A stretch of DNA of 32,979 nt from Flavobacteriaceae bacterium (GCA_014239275.1 JAAZZF010000123.1:1-32979), one strand, 5' to 3'. Positions 16,121 to 25,599 are shown, counted from the stretch's first letter. Notes: generated by a model not told the origin, from the letters alone. Numbers and translations are program-made.

Positions 16121-18316
16121 ATGATGGTAGATTTTCATTTGGAAAAAGAATTAAAAAATTTATTTGGCTTTTCTAGCTTTAAAGGAGATCAAAAGAAAAT
16201 AATTCAAACAGTTTTAGATGGTAAAAGTTCAATGGTGATAATGCCAACTGGATCAGGAAAATCTTTATGTTTTCAGTTACCTGCATTATTATCTGAAGGA
16301 ACATCATTAGTTGTTTCTCCCTTAATTGCATTAATGAAAAATCAAGTTGATGTTATAAGGGGAATTTCTTCAAATGATGGAATTGCTCATGTTTTAAATT
16401 CTTCTTTAAATAAGAAAGAAGTTGAAAATGTTAAAGATGATATTTCTAATGGAATAACTAAACTACTGTATGTTGCTCCAGAGTCATTAGCTAAACAGGA
16501 TTATATTGATTTCTTAAGTAAATCAAAAATTTCTTTTTTAGCTGTTGATGAAGCCCACTGTATTTCTGAGTGGGGACATGATTTTAGACCAGAGTATAGA
16601 AACTTAAATACTATTATTAATAAAATAAAAAAAAATATTCCAATAATAGCATTGACTGCAACAGCTACACCTAAAGTAAAAGATGATATTATTAAAAATT
16701 TAGGAATTGATAATGCGACTCTTTTTAAAGCATCCTTTAATAGGCCAAATCTTTTTTATGAAGTTAGACACAAAAATAATGAGATTAATAGGGATATAAT
16801 TTCTTTTATTAATCAGAGAAAAGGAAAATCTGGAATAATATATTGTTTATCTAGGAAAAGTGTTAATGAACTATCAGAATTTCTCCAAGTTAATCGTATT
16901 AATGCTCTTCCTTATCATGCTGGTTTGGAACAAAAAAATAGAGTTAAAAATCAGGATATGTTTTTGATGGAGGAATGTGATGTAATAGTTGCTACAATTG
17001 CTTTTGGAATGGGTATAGATAAACCTGATGTTAGGTATGTAATTCATTATGATATTCCAAAAAGCCTCGAAAGTTATTATCAAGAAACTGGTAGAGCAGG
17101 TAGAGATGGAGGTGAGGGCCATTGTTTAGCATTTTATTCTTATAAGGATATTGAAAAACTAGAAAAATTTATGTCTGGAAAACCTATAGCAGAGAAAGAA
17201 CAAAGCTATTCTCTTTTGGATGAAATGGCAGCTTATTCTGAAACCTCAATGTCTAGAAGAAAATTTTTACTTAATTACTTCGGAGAGAGGTATGATGAAA
17301 TTAATGGTGAGGGGGCAATGATGGATGATAATATGAAGAATCCAAAAACTAAAATAAAAGTTAATGATCAGATTAAAATTATAATAAAACTAATTATTCA
17401 AACAAAGGAACAATATAGAATTAAAGAATTAGTAGCCTGTTTAGTTGGTAAAGAAACAAACTTGCTTAGATCCCATAATATTTCACAAAGCAATATTTTT
17501 GGAATTGGAAAGGCTTATGATGAAGTTTTTTGGAATTCTTTGCTTAGACATTTACTTGTTAAAGAAATGATTAATAAAGTTGTAGAATCTTATGGTGTTA
17601 TTAAATTATCTGATAATGCACATGAATATTTAAAAAAACCTTTTGATTTTTTTATTACTGAAAATCACAATTACAAGGATTCATATAATATAACAAACCA
17701 ATCTAATTCATCTAATAAAAGTGTTTTTGATAAAGTTTTATTTTCAATCTTAATTGGAGAAAGAAAAAAAATGGCAAAATCTAAAGGTATTCCACCATAT
17801 GCAATTTTTCAAGAGTCTTCAATTGAAGAAATGGCTATTAAATATCCAATATCAATTGAGGAGTTAAAAAATATCAATGGAGTTGGTGAAGGTAAAGCAG
17901 TTAAGTTTGGGAAACCTTTTATTATTTTAATTGATGAATATGTTAAAGAAAATGAAATACTAAGACCAAATGATTTGGTTATTAAAAGTACAGGTTCTAA
18001 TTCAGCTTTAAAACTGTTCATTATACAAAGCATTGATAGAAAGCTTTTACCAAATGATATTGCAAATTCAAAAGGTATAGAACTTACAGAATTAATGAAT
18101 GAATTGGAAACAATTGTTTTTTCTGGAACTAAATTAAATATTAACTATATGATTGATGATATTTTTGATGAAGAACAACAGGAAGAATTATACGATTATT
18201 TTATTGATTCTGATTCAGATGATATAAATTTAGCAATTGATGAATTTGATGGAGATTACGAAGAATTGGATTTAAGACTTTATAGAATAAAATTCATTAA
18301 TGATATTTCTAATTAA
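16121..18316 (+). CDS. recQ: ATP-dependent DNA helicase RecQ, zinc cysteines absent
   Basis: The 731-residue 3'-5' DNA helicase has Walker A PTGSGKS at 42-48, DEAH at 143-146 followed by CISEWGHDFRPEYR, helicase motif VI (QETGRAGRDG at 321-330), an RQC region (about 415-510), an HRDC domain (about 533-612) and a C-terminal helix-turn-helix-like tail ending in an acidic stretch (about 683-720). It acts in recombination and stalled-fork repair. The zinc-binding part, where E. coli RecQ has four cysteines after CRRXXLLXYFGE, reads SRRKFLLNYFGE and then INGEGAMMDDNMKNPK (377-408). All four cysteines are gone. The frame is intact, so this looks like a family variant. A second, zinc-bearing RecQ may exist elsewhere. 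Confidence 0.93.
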   Translation: MMVDFHLEKELKNLFGFSSFKGDQKKIIQTVLDGKSSMVIMPTGSGKSLCFQLPALLSEGTSLVVSPLIALMKNQVDVIRGISSNDGIAHVLNSSLNKKEVENVKDDISNGITKLLYVAPESLAKQDYIDFLSKSKISFLAVDEAHCISEWGHDFRPEYRNLNTIINKIKKNIPIIALTATATPKVKDDIIKNLGIDNATLFKASFNRPNLFYEVRHKNNEINRDIISFINQRKGKSGIIYCLSRKSVNELSEFLQVNRINALPYHAGLEQKNRVKNQDMFLMEECDVIVATIAFGMGIDKPDVRYVIHYDIPKSLESYYQETGRAGRDGGEGHCLAFYSYKDIEKLEKFMSGKPIAEKEQSYSLLDEMAAYSETSMSRRKFLLNYFGERYDEINGEGAMMDDNMKNPKTKIKVNDQIKIIIKLIIQTKEQYRIKELVACLVGKETNLLRSHNISQSNIFGIGKAYDEVFWNSLLRHLLVKEMINKVVESYGVIKLSDNAHEYLKKPFDFFITENHNYKDSYNITNQSNSSNKSVFDKVLFSILIGERKKMAKSKGIPPYAIFQESSIEEMAIKYPISIEELKNINGVGEGKAVKFGKPFIILIDEYVKENEILRPNDLVIKSTGSNSALKLFIIQSIDRKLLPNDIANSKGIELTELMNELETIVFSGTKLNINYMIDDIFDEEQQEELYDYFIDSDSDDINLAIDEFDGDYEELDLRLYRIKFINDISN

Positions 18317-18385
18317 ATTTTATTTTTTTAATTACAATGCTTTGGTTTATATTGCGCCCTTTTAAATTAACCTTAATATAGGCTT

Positions 18386-19309
18386 ATGAATGAAGGTATA
18401 TATGCGAAAATTAATACTAATAAAGGACAGATTTTATTAACACTTCATTATAAATTAACTCCAGGAACTGTTGCTAATTTTATAGGTTTAACAGAAGGTA
18501 AAATTGATAATACATTTAGATCTAAAAACGAACCTTTTTATAATAAATTAAAATTTCACAGGGTTATACCTGAGTTTATGATTCAAACAGGATGTCCTCA
18601 TGGAAATGGAGTAGGAGGTCCAGGTTATAAATTTGATGATGAATTTCATAATGATTTAAAACATGATAAACCAGGCGTTTTGTCTATGGCAAATTCTGGT
18701 AAATCAACTAATGGAAGTCAATTTTTTATAACTCACGTTCCAACACAGTGGCTTGATAATAAACATACAGTTTTTGGAGAAGTTGTTGAAGGTCAGGATG
18801 TTGTTAATAAAATTGAACAAAATGATCTTATGAATTCCATTGAAATTTTAAGAATTGGTGAGGATTCTATAAAATGGAATGCCTTAGATGTTTTTAATGA
18901 ATTTAAAAATAAAAAAGGAAAAGAATTAAATGATTTGATTAAAAAAGAAATAAAACTAATTAAAGAAATTTCAAAAGGTTTTAAAGAAACTAAATCAGGT
19001 CTAAAATATCATATTTTAAGCAATGGTGACGGTGAAAAACCTTCTTCAGGAGATTTAGTTAAAGTACATTATAAAGGACAATTATTAGATCAAACTGTTT
19101 TCGATTCTTCCTATAAAAGGAATCAGCCAATTGAATTTAAAGTTGGAGTAGGTCAGGTTATACCTGGATGGGATGAGGGAATAATGTTACTTAAAAAGGG
19201 AGATAAAGCAAAATTTATAATACCCTCACATTTAGCATATGGAGAAAGTGGAGCTGGGGGGATAATTCCGCCAAACGCTACTCTAATTTTTGAAGTTGAA
19301 TTAGTTTAA
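18386..19309 (+). CDS. Dual-family peptidylprolyl isomerase: cyclophilin-FKBP fusion
   Basis: The 307-residue protein joins two unrelated prolyl isomerase folds. Residues 1-165 are a cyclophilin ([13 protein letters not shown] with R59, NGSQFFIT with Q112/F113, and W122, which favours cyclosporin binding). Residues 205-307 are an FKBP (VKVHYKG with Y229, VFDSS with F239/D240, VIPGWDEG at 258-265, Y285 and [14 protein letters not shown]). A Lys/Glu-rich helical linker at about 168-203 separates them. There is no signal peptide, so it is probably a cytoplasmic folding helper. The architecture corresponds to the cyclophilin-first (CFBP) type of dual-family immunophilin known from flavobacteria. 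Active-site residues appear intact in both halves. The last 4 nt overlap the convergent thioredoxin-fold gene. Confidence 0.95.
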   Translation: MNEGIYAKINTNKGQILLTLHYKLTPGTVANFIGLTEGKIDNTFRSKNEPFYNKLKFHRVIPEFMIQTGCPHGNGVGGPGYKFDDEFHNDLKHDKPGVLSMANSGKSTNGSQFFITHVPTQWLDNKHTVFGEVVEGQDVVNKIEQNDLMNSIEILRIGEDSIKWNALDVFNEFKNKKGKELNDLIKKEIKLIKEISKGFKETKSGLKYHILSNGDGEKPSSGDLVKVHYKGQLLDQTVFDSSYKRNQPIEFKVGVGQVIPGWDEGIMLLKKGDKAKFIIPSHLAYGESGAGGIIPPNATLIFEVELV

Positions 19310-19863
19310 ACTATCCATTTTATATTGCAACCTATACTAGGCTTTTGATATGAGTTAATTTCTCTAGAAAACAAAATACAATCAAAAGCATTCCTAATAT
19401 CAATCCCTGTTACAGGAATATTGTTGCCTGGTCTAGAATCGTCTAATTGTCCTCTATACACTAACTTTTTATTATTGTCAAAAATGTAAAAATCTGGTGT
19501 ACATGCTGCATCATAATCTTTAGCAACTTGTTGAGTTTCATCATATAAATATGGAAATGGATATTCTTCTTTTAATGCCATTTTTGTCATTTCATTAGGA
19601 GAATCTTCAGGGTAATTATTTACATCATTACTAGATATAGCAATGAAAGAAATTCCTTTATCTTGATAATCATTAGCAATTTTTACAATTTCTTTATTTA
19701 CATGAATTACAAATGGACAATGATTACAAATAAACATTAATAAGGTGCATTTTTCACCAAAAAGATTTTCTGATTTTAAGATCTTTTTAGATTTGGTATC
19801 ATAAAGCTCAAAGTCTGGAGCATTAAATCCAATAGGAATCATATTTGAAGGAGTTCTTGCCAT
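19306..19863 (-). CDS. Thioredoxin-fold protein, AhpC/TSA-like
   Basis: The 185-residue protein has a peroxiredoxin/TlpA-type thioredoxin fold: [11 protein letters not shown] near the start, then [13 protein letters not shown] with a CXXC pair (Cys46 and Cys49), [17 protein letters not shown], and [13 protein letters not shown] with the cis-Pro loop. The FICNHCPFV motif belongs to a widespread group of thioredoxin-family proteins annotated as redoxins. It has no signal peptide, so a cytoplasmic thiol oxidoreductase or peroxidase role is likely, but the substrate is unknown. It has its own promoter just upstream (TTG-N22-TAAATTTG). Its 3' end overlaps the convergent isomerase gene by 4 nt. Confidence 0.88.
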   Translation of the reverse strand: MARTPSNMIPIGFNAPDFELYDTKSKKILKSENLFGEKCTLLMFICNHCPFVIHVNKEIVKIANDYQDKGISFIAISSNDVNNYPEDSPNEMTKMALKEEYPFPYLYDETQQVAKDYDAACTPDFYIFDNNKKLVYRGQLDDSRPGNNIPVTGIDIRNAFDCILFSREINSYQKPSIGCNIKWIV

Positions 19864-19879
19864 TATATAATATTTTATT

Positions 19880-19912
19880 CAAATTTAAATGGAATTTTCA
19901 ATAAATTGCCAA
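19880..19912 (-). promoter_or_regulatory. Promoter of the thioredoxin-fold gene
   Basis: On the minus strand, TTG (19910-19912) is followed by 22 nt and then TAAATTTG (19880-19887), a full match to the Bacteroidota -7 box. The spacing is at the long end of the usual range. The ATG follows about 16 nt after the box, so the leader would be very short. Confidence 0.55.
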
Positions 19913-19925
19913 TTATTAATTAATT

Positions 19926-20753
19926 ATGGAAGATATTATTTATCTTTTTGAAAACATAACCTCTATTCAGAGGTCTATTATTCTAGTTGGTGGTATAACT
20001 TTTTTTTGGTCTATTGAATCAATAATTCCATTATTTAATTTTAATTATAAAAAATTAAGACATGCCATTCCTAATTTCTTTTTTACTTTAACAACAATCA
20101 TTGTAAATTTTTCACTTGCTTTTTTGCTTTTAAACTCAGCAGACTGGGTTGTTGCAAATAATTTTGGATTACTAAATTGGTTCGACTCTATCCCCTTAGT
20201 TATTCATGTATTATTAGGAATATTATTATTGGATTTAATAGGGGCATATTTACCACATTATATACAACATAAGATTAAATTTCTTTGGAAAATACATTTA
20301 GTACATCATTCAGATCATAATGTTGATACTACTACAGCAAATAGACATCATCCATTTGAAAGTATCATTCGTTTTATTTTCACATTGATTGGAGTAATAG
20401 TTTTAGGAACATCTATAGGAATAGTTTTTTTATATCAATCTATTTCATTAGTGTTGTCCCAATTCAATCATGCCAATATAAAACTTCCATCATCTATTGA
20501 TAAGATTTTGAGTTATATAATAGTTTCACCTAACATGCATAAAGTTCACCATCATTATGTTATGCCGTATACCGATTCAAATTATGGTAATATTTTTTCT
20601 GTTTGGGATAGACTTTTTGGTACTCACATGAATTTAAAGCCGTCAAAAATAATATATGGTGTTGATAGCTTTTTTGAAAAAGAGGAAAATGAAAAAATTA
20701 ATAGTTTACTTTATAGACCATTTGAAAAATCTAGATCTCCTTTAAAAAAATAA
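19926..20753 (+). CDS. Sterol desaturase / fatty acid hydroxylase family protein
   Basis: The 275-residue membrane protein carries the di-iron histidine clusters of the family: HYIQH at 111-115, HLVHH at 124-128 with H131, HH at 141-142, NH at 181-182 and HKVHHH at 205-210, then NYGNIFSVWDRLFGTH at 219-234. Hydrophobic helices lie at about 17-37, 48-72, 90-108 and 147-175. Members hydroxylate or desaturate lipids such as fatty acids, carotenoids or sterols using oxygen. Bacteroidota do not usually make sterols, so hydroxylation of a fatty acyl chain or a carotenoid is more plausible. No pathway partner is adjacent. The stop is one nt from that of the convergent M14 gene. Confidence 0.88.
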   Translation: MEDIIYLFENITSIQRSIILVGGITFFWSIESIIPLFNFNYKKLRHAIPNFFFTLTTIIVNFSLAFLLLNSADWVVANNFGLLNWFDSIPLVIHVLLGILLLDLIGAYLPHYIQHKIKFLWKIHLVHHSDHNVDTTTANRHHPFESIIRFIFTLIGVIVLGTSIGIVFLYQSISLVLSQFNHANIKLPSSIDKILSYIIVSPNMHKVHHHYVMPYTDSNYGNIFSVWDRLFGTHMNLKPSKIIYGVDSFFEKEENEKINSLLYRPFEKSRSPLKK

Positions 20754-20754
20754 C

Positions 20755-23271
20755 TTACATTAAATTAGAAAAAAATATAGCATTCATCAATAGTTTGTTT
20801 GTTCCATACCAAAAAGCTCTAAAATTAGTATTATCTGTAAAAACTAATACTTTTCCTTTTTTTAGGTTATAAGCAGCAAATGGTCTAGAGTTTTCTATTG
20901 ATTTAAGGTTCTCTTTAGAAATATATCCACTTATTAGTGGTTTGTTTGAGTATTTAATAGGGTTATTATATCCAATTGAATCATTTTTAATATAGATATT
21001 GGTATTTCTAAAAACAGAAAGATTATTATTATAATATCCGTAATTTATAGGATGTGACCTATCTAATTCAACCTTAAAGATTGCACCGCTAGTTAATTGA
21101 GCTCCATAATGGTTACTTTTATCTTTATATTTTAAATCCCTAGTAGAAGCCTTATTTTGATTTAATTCAAGTTTTATAAAACTATTTTTAGTTAACCAAT
21201 TAATAGAATTTCTATATCCAATTAACTTTCCACCATTTTCAACCCAATTTTTTATTTTTTCTATTGATTTTGAATCAAAATCGTATCTCCCATTAACCAT
21301 TATTATTGTATTATATTTTGAGAGATCATATCTTAAAATATTAGATTTTTTAATTTTTGTTAATGGTATATTATACCTTGTATCTAATAAATGCCATATT
21401 TCTCCTGCATCATAGCTTGTTACACCATCTCCAACTATTAATGCAATATTAGCTTTTGAAATATTGGAAAATTTACCACTACCTAAATCAATACCTTTAG
21501 TATGACTAGATTTATAACCATAAAAATTAACTCCAGTAGTTTTGCTGAGTGAAAGTATTTTTTTATTAATTTCTTGAGAACTTAATTTTTGATTTTGCAT
21601 TGGAATTAACAACGCGCCATAATCAAACTTTTTTGAATCAATTGAAAAAGGTTTTGTGCCTACTTTCACCCTGATTCCTGAATTAAGTAATTCATGTAAA
21701 ACTTTCGGTGAATAGTAATCATTCCAGGTAAATAAATATGCGTAATTAGTAGTATTATAAATTTTCCCTTTTGGTTTAGATAAAACTAATTTTTCATATT
21801 CTTCTTTAGAAGAATAGTTAGTGTAATCTAAATTAAAAGAATGTAAAAATGACCATGCTGAAATATCATAAAATAAACTATCATTAAAAGTCTTGGTTTT
21901 TTCAAACATAGCTTCTATTAATCTTATTTTATCTTGATTTTTAGGTACTAAAATGGAATTTTCTGATTTATATATTACATTATTAATAATTAAACTTTTA
22001 TTTAGCTTATTAGTTGAAATATTATGCTTTTTTAAAATTTGATAAAATTCATAGAGCTTTGATCTATCTTTTTTATCAGAAATTAAATAATATTCATTTT
22101 TATTACTTAACGCTATCTTTCTTGAATTATTAAAGAAATTAATCTGATATGCTAATAAGGTGTTTTTCATTTTGATAGCAGCTTCAAGAGTTGAAAGGGA
22201 AGTGGTAAGTTGATTTTTGATTGTAAAAGGAAAGGATAATAGTCCATTTACGCTTTCTACTAAATGCCCTCTAGAACTAGCTTGTTCAAATAAAATTCCA
22301 ATACTTCCGTTAATATCTGGAAATGAAGACCCTTTTCCATAATAAAAATCATCATAATCTTCTTCACTATAAAATAATGAACCTATTTCACTAAGTCTTT
22401 TTTCATGGAATTTTCCTATTTGAGCAGTTAGTTTTTGATTTTCATTAGGAGTTAATGGATTTACTCTCGATGGAATTCCAGGTTGGTAGAAGAAAGTAGA
22501 ATTTGTACCCATTTCATGATGATCTGTTAAAATATTTGGTGACCAATTATGAAATGTTTTGATTCTAGCCCTAGTTTCCGGGAGCTGAACAGGAAGCCAA
22601 TCTCGATTCATGTCAAACCAATAATGATTAGTTCTGCCCCCAGGCCAATTTTCATCAAACTCTCTATCATAATTATCAGAATTAAGATTCAAGCTTTTAT
22701 TTGTATTTGCCCAGTGTGCAAACCTTTGTAATCCATCAGGATTAAAAGATGGATCTAATAAAATGATACTTTTATCTAAAGCTTCTAATAAGCTATTGTC
22801 ATTTGAAGCAGCGAGATAATATGCATATAACATTGCGGCATTACTTCCGCTTGGTTCATTTCCATGGATTGAATATCCTTGATAAATAACAACAGGCATG
22901 GTATTTAAATCTTTTTTAACACCCTCTTTTGAGTTTAAACTTAAGTGTTGTTTTCTGATAGATTCTATTTGCTCATGATTTTTTTTTGAGGTTATAGTTA
23001 AAAGAATTAAAGGTCTTCCTTCATATGTTGTTCCTCTATTAGTAATTGAGATTCTTTCAGAAGCATTAGCCAATGAATACATATACTGAACTAATCTATC
23101 GTGACTTATATGTGAACTGCCAATTTGTTCTTCTCCTAAACTTAATGAATTTGGCTTAGGAATGTTTTGATTGTATGATTCAGTATTATTTAAATAATAA
23201 GTTAAATCAATTTTGTTTTGAGAAAAAGAGATTAAACTAAAAAAAAATAATATATAACTTAATAATCTCAT
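20755..23271 (-). CDS. Secreted M14-family zinc carboxypeptidase, multidomain
   Basis: The 838-residue exported protein has a signal peptide (MRLLSYILFFFSLISFSQ). The N-terminal half is an M14 metallocarboxypeptidase: zinc ligands in YSIHGNEPSG (H136, E139), SFNPDGLQRF at 175-184, FDMNRDW at 219-225, the third ligand in TDHHEMG (249-255, H251 or H252) and catalytic E329 in ILFEQASSRGH. The C-terminal half (about 400-838) lacks M14 motifs. It contains a segment resembling a glutamine-amidotransferase-like fold (VNGRYDFDS..., NWVENGGKLIGY), as in many large Bacteroidota M14 proteins. It should trim peptides in the periplasm or outside the cell. It follows the DUF3276 gene by 12 nt. Confidence 0.92.
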   Translation of the reverse strand: MRLLSYILFFFSLISFSQNKIDLTYYLNNTESYNQNIPKPNSLSLGEEQIGSSHISHDRLVQYMYSLANASERISITNRGTTYEGRPLILLTITSKKNHEQIESIRKQHLSLNSKEGVKKDLNTMPVVIYQGYSIHGNEPSGSNAAMLYAYYLAASNDNSLLEALDKSIILLDPSFNPDGLQRFAHWANTNKSLNLNSDNYDREFDENWPGGRTNHYWFDMNRDWLPVQLPETRARIKTFHNWSPNILTDHHEMGTNSTFFYQPGIPSRVNPLTPNENQKLTAQIGKFHEKRLSEIGSLFYSEEDYDDFYYGKGSSFPDINGSIGILFEQASSRGHLVESVNGLLSFPFTIKNQLTTSLSTLEAAIKMKNTLLAYQINFFNNSRKIALSNKNEYYLISDKKDRSKLYEFYQILKKHNISTNKLNKSLIINNVIYKSENSILVPKNQDKIRLIEAMFEKTKTFNDSLFYDISAWSFLHSFNLDYTNYSSKEEYEKLVLSKPKGKIYNTTNYAYLFTWNDYYSPKVLHELLNSGIRVKVGTKPFSIDSKKFDYGALLIPMQNQKLSSQEINKKILSLSKTTGVNFYGYKSSHTKGIDLGSGKFSNISKANIALIVGDGVTSYDAGEIWHLLDTRYNIPLTKIKKSNILRYDLSKYNTIIMVNGRYDFDSKSIEKIKNWVENGGKLIGYRNSINWLTKNSFIKLELNQNKASTRDLKYKDKSNHYGAQLTSGAIFKVELDRSHPINYGYYNNNLSVFRNTNIYIKNDSIGYNNPIKYSNKPLISGYISKENLKSIENSRPFAAYNLKKGKVLVFTDNTNFRAFWYGTNKLLMNAIFFSNLM

Positions 23272-23283
23272 GTTAAAAAAAAT

Positions 23284-23709
23284 CTAAATGTCATCAAAAT
23301 CGACATCAGTAAAATTTTCTTCTGAAGATGATTTAGTTTCCTCAGTTTCCTCAGTTTCCTCAGTTTCTTCTTTTTCTTCTGTTTCTTCAGGTTTAGAATG
23401 ATGATCTTCTTTTACATAATCTTTTTGATGTCTTTCACTAATTACTTCTAAACCTTTTTCATCAATTATGTATTGAGTCATTTCTTTAACAAGATCATTA
23501 AACCCTTGAAAATCTTCTTTATACAAATAAATTTTATGTTTTTTGAAGTAAAAACTACCATCTTCATTGGTAAATTTTTTACTTTCAGAAATAGTTAGAT
23601 AATAATCTCCAGCTTTTGTAGATCTAACATCAAAAAAATAAGTTCTTCTACCAGCTCTAAGAATTTTTGAGTAAATATCCTCAGCATCATTGTATTTTCT
23701 TTCTTCCAT
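23284..23709 (-). CDS. DUF3276 (PUR-like nucleic-acid-binding) family protein
   Basis: The 141-residue cytoplasmic protein begins with a DUF3276/PUR-type domain (about 5-90), recognisable from ILRAGRRTYFFDVRSTKAGDYYLTISES and the FYFKKHKIYLYKEDF strand pair. PUR domains bind single-stranded DNA or RNA, so a nucleic-acid-binding role is likely by family. The C-terminal third is acidic and of low complexity, with a Glu-Glu-Thr repeat encoded by a 9-bp tandem repeat. It sits between the ABC exporter (68 nt upstream) and the M14 carboxypeptidase (12 nt downstream). Neither neighbour suggests a specific target. Confidence 0.85.
   Translation of the reverse strand: MEERKYNDAEDIYSKILRAGRRTYFFDVRSTKAGDYYLTISESKKFTNEDGSFYFKKHKIYLYKEDFQGFNDLVKEMTQYIIDEKGLEVISERHQKDYVKEDHHSKPEETEEKEETEETEETEETKSSSEENFTDVDFDDI
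23332..23385. repeat. 9-bp tandem repeat in the DUF3276 coding sequence
   Basis: Three perfect copies of CTCAGTTTC (23341-23367) are flanked by one degenerate copy before (23332-23340) and two after (23368-23385). Each unit encodes three residues of the Glu/Thr tail. Because the unit is a multiple of three, a change in copy number would alter tail length without shifting the frame. Confidence 0.85.
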
Positions 23710-23777
23710 TTTGTAATAGTTTATTCTCCAAAAATGAAAAAAAAAAATAAACTCACCAAATATCTAAATAGTTTCTT

Positions 23778-25520
23778 TTAAGATGATTGTTTTAAAACTG
23801 CTCTAGAGTAGTATCTTTTATTTTTAATTAATTCTTTATGAGAGCCAAATTCAATTACTTTTCCATTTTCAAGAACAAGTATTTTGTCACACTTTTTAGC
23901 AGAAGAAATTCTATGTGTAGCTATAATTAGAGTTATTTTTTTACTAAACTTATTTATGTTTGATAATATTTCCTTTTCTGTCTCAGTATCTACAGCTGAT
24001 AAGCTGTCATCCAATATAAGTATTTTTGGCTTTTTGATTAGTGCTCTAGCTATAGCCATTCTTTGTTTTTGTCCACCAGAAAGGTTTACACCTCTTTCTC
24101 CAAGCAATGTTTCATATTTGTTTCTAAAAGCATTAATATCTTTTGATAAACATGCATTTTTAGCTGCATTTTTAACTTCTGTCATAGAGGCATTGTAGTT
24201 TCCAAATTTAATATTTCTTTTAATTGTGTCAGAAAATAAAAATGTAGATTGAGGAACGTATCCAATAGATTTTCTCAATTCTTTGATATTTATTTTTTTG
24301 ATGTTGATATTATCAAAAAGAATTTCACCTTTTGATGGGTCATAAACTCTACAAAGAAGCTCAAGTAATGTAGTTTTTCCTGATCCAACATCACCCATAA
24401 TAGCTATTGATTCACCTTTATTTATTGTAAAAGAAATATTATTGTTAGCTGTGATTTTAGTTTCAGGATAGGTAAAGTCAACATTATTAAAATCAATTTT
24501 TCCTTCTATTTTTTTATTGCTTTTAGATTTGTTCGTTATACTTGAATTTGTTTTTAAAAATTCATTAATTCTTTTTTGAGAGGCTTCTGCTTGTTGTACA
24601 ATAGATGTTATCCAACCAACTGTAGCAACTGGCCATGTTAATAGATTTACATAAATAATGAATTCAGCCAAAACACCCAATTCAATTTCATTATTCATGT
24701 ATTGTATTCCTCCAACAAAAACAACTAAAATATTACTAATCCCAATTAATAAAATCATAAGAGGAAAAAACCATGCTTGAATTTTTACAAGTGACATATT
24801 TTTTTCTTTACTTGAAGATGCTAACTTTTCTAATTGATCGTTTATATTTTCTTCTACAGTATATGTTTTGATAATTTTTACCCCACTAAAAGATTCTTGT
24901 GTATAAGTAGTGAGTTTAGATAAAAATTCTTGAACAATTTTACTTTTCAGATTAATTAAAACACTTATTTTGTAAATTATTAATGAAAGAATAGGCAAAG
25001 GGATTAAGGTATACATTGTAAGCTTAGGAGCAACACTAACCATGTATGTTATTACTATTACAAAAAGTGTAGAGGTGTTTATCGCGTACATAATTGCAGG
25101 ACCAATGTACATTCTTACTTTACTTACATCTTCACTAATTCTATTCATTAAGTCACCAGTCCTATTGTTTTTATAAAAATCAAAACTTAAAGATTGGTAT
25201 TTTTTATAAATTTCATTCTTAATATCAAATTCTATGAATCTGGAAACATTTATAAGCATTTGTCTCATGATAAAAGTAAAACCCCCAGCTATAATAGCTG
25301 ACCCTACAATAATTAATATATTTTTCAGAAGTTTTTCTTTAACTATTTCAATTTCTATTGAAGAGGCAATGATATAATTTTCAAGAATAGTTATTGAGTC
25401 TCCAATAAGATTTGGAACAACTAGGGCGAATATTCTGGCTATAATAGTTATAAATATCCCAATTATTATTTTGATTTTGTATTTTAAAAAATACTTGTTT
25501 AAAAATCTTAATTCTATCAT
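23778..25520 (-). CDS. ABC half-exporter (membrane domain + ATPase), MdlA/YheI-like
   Basis: The 580-residue protein fuses six transmembrane helices (about 15-310) to an ABC ATPase (about 340-580). Walker A GDVGSGKT is at 376-383, the Q-loop in YVPQSTFLFSDTI, the signature LSGGQKQR at 480-487, Walker B ILILDDSLSAVD (D504) and the H-loop His536. The residue after Walker B, normally the catalytic Glu, is Asp505. This replacement marks the degenerate site of heterodimeric exporters such as the YheI/MdlA type, so it may pair with a second half-transporter that is not in the window. Substrate could be lipid, drug or peptide. It leads a run with the DUF3276 and M14 genes. A -7 element lies just upstream. 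Confidence 0.92.
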   Translation of the reverse strand: MIELRFLNKYFLKYKIKIIIGIFITIIARIFALVVPNLIGDSITILENYIIASSIEIEIVKEKLLKNILIIVGSAIIAGGFTFIMRQMLINVSRFIEFDIKNEIYKKYQSLSFDFYKNNRTGDLMNRISEDVSKVRMYIGPAIMYAINTSTLFVIVITYMVSVAPKLTMYTLIPLPILSLIIYKISVLINLKSKIVQEFLSKLTTYTQESFSGVKIIKTYTVEENINDQLEKLASSSKEKNMSLVKIQAWFFPLMILLIGISNILVVFVGGIQYMNNEIELGVLAEFIIYVNLLTWPVATVGWITSIVQQAEASQKRINEFLKTNSSITNKSKSNKKIEGKIDFNNVDFTYPETKITANNNISFTINKGESIAIMGDVGSGKTTLLELLCRVYDPSKGEILFDNINIKKINIKELRKSIGYVPQSTFLFSDTIKRNIKFGNYNASMTEVKNAAKNACLSKDINAFRNKYETLLGERGVNLSGGQKQRMAIARALIKKPKILILDDSLSAVDTETEKEILSNINKFSKKITLIIATHRISSAKKCDKILVLENGKVIEFGSHKELIKNKRYYSRAVLKQSS

Positions 25521-25535
25521 TAATTATTAAAGTCT

Positions 25536-25543
25536 CAAATATA
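25536..25543 (-). promoter_or_regulatory. Candidate -7 element for the ABC exporter gene
   Basis: The minus strand reads TATATTTG, identical to the -7 box of the rRNA promoter, 15 nt upstream of the ATG (25518-25520). No TTG is found 17-23 nt further upstream, so the -33 half is not supported. Confidence 0.45.
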
Positions 25544-25599
25544 CGTCAATGAGTATTTAAATCTTTCTAATTTTTTTCTCTTTTTTATAAAAATAAATT

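Noticed and set aside
23341..23367. Short CRISPR-like array
   Set aside because: The units are 9 bp, directly adjacent with no spacers, and encode protein.
23884..24198. Open frame on the plus strand inside the ABC exporter gene
   Set aside because: It is antisense to the Walker B and signature motifs, whose codons create the open frame.
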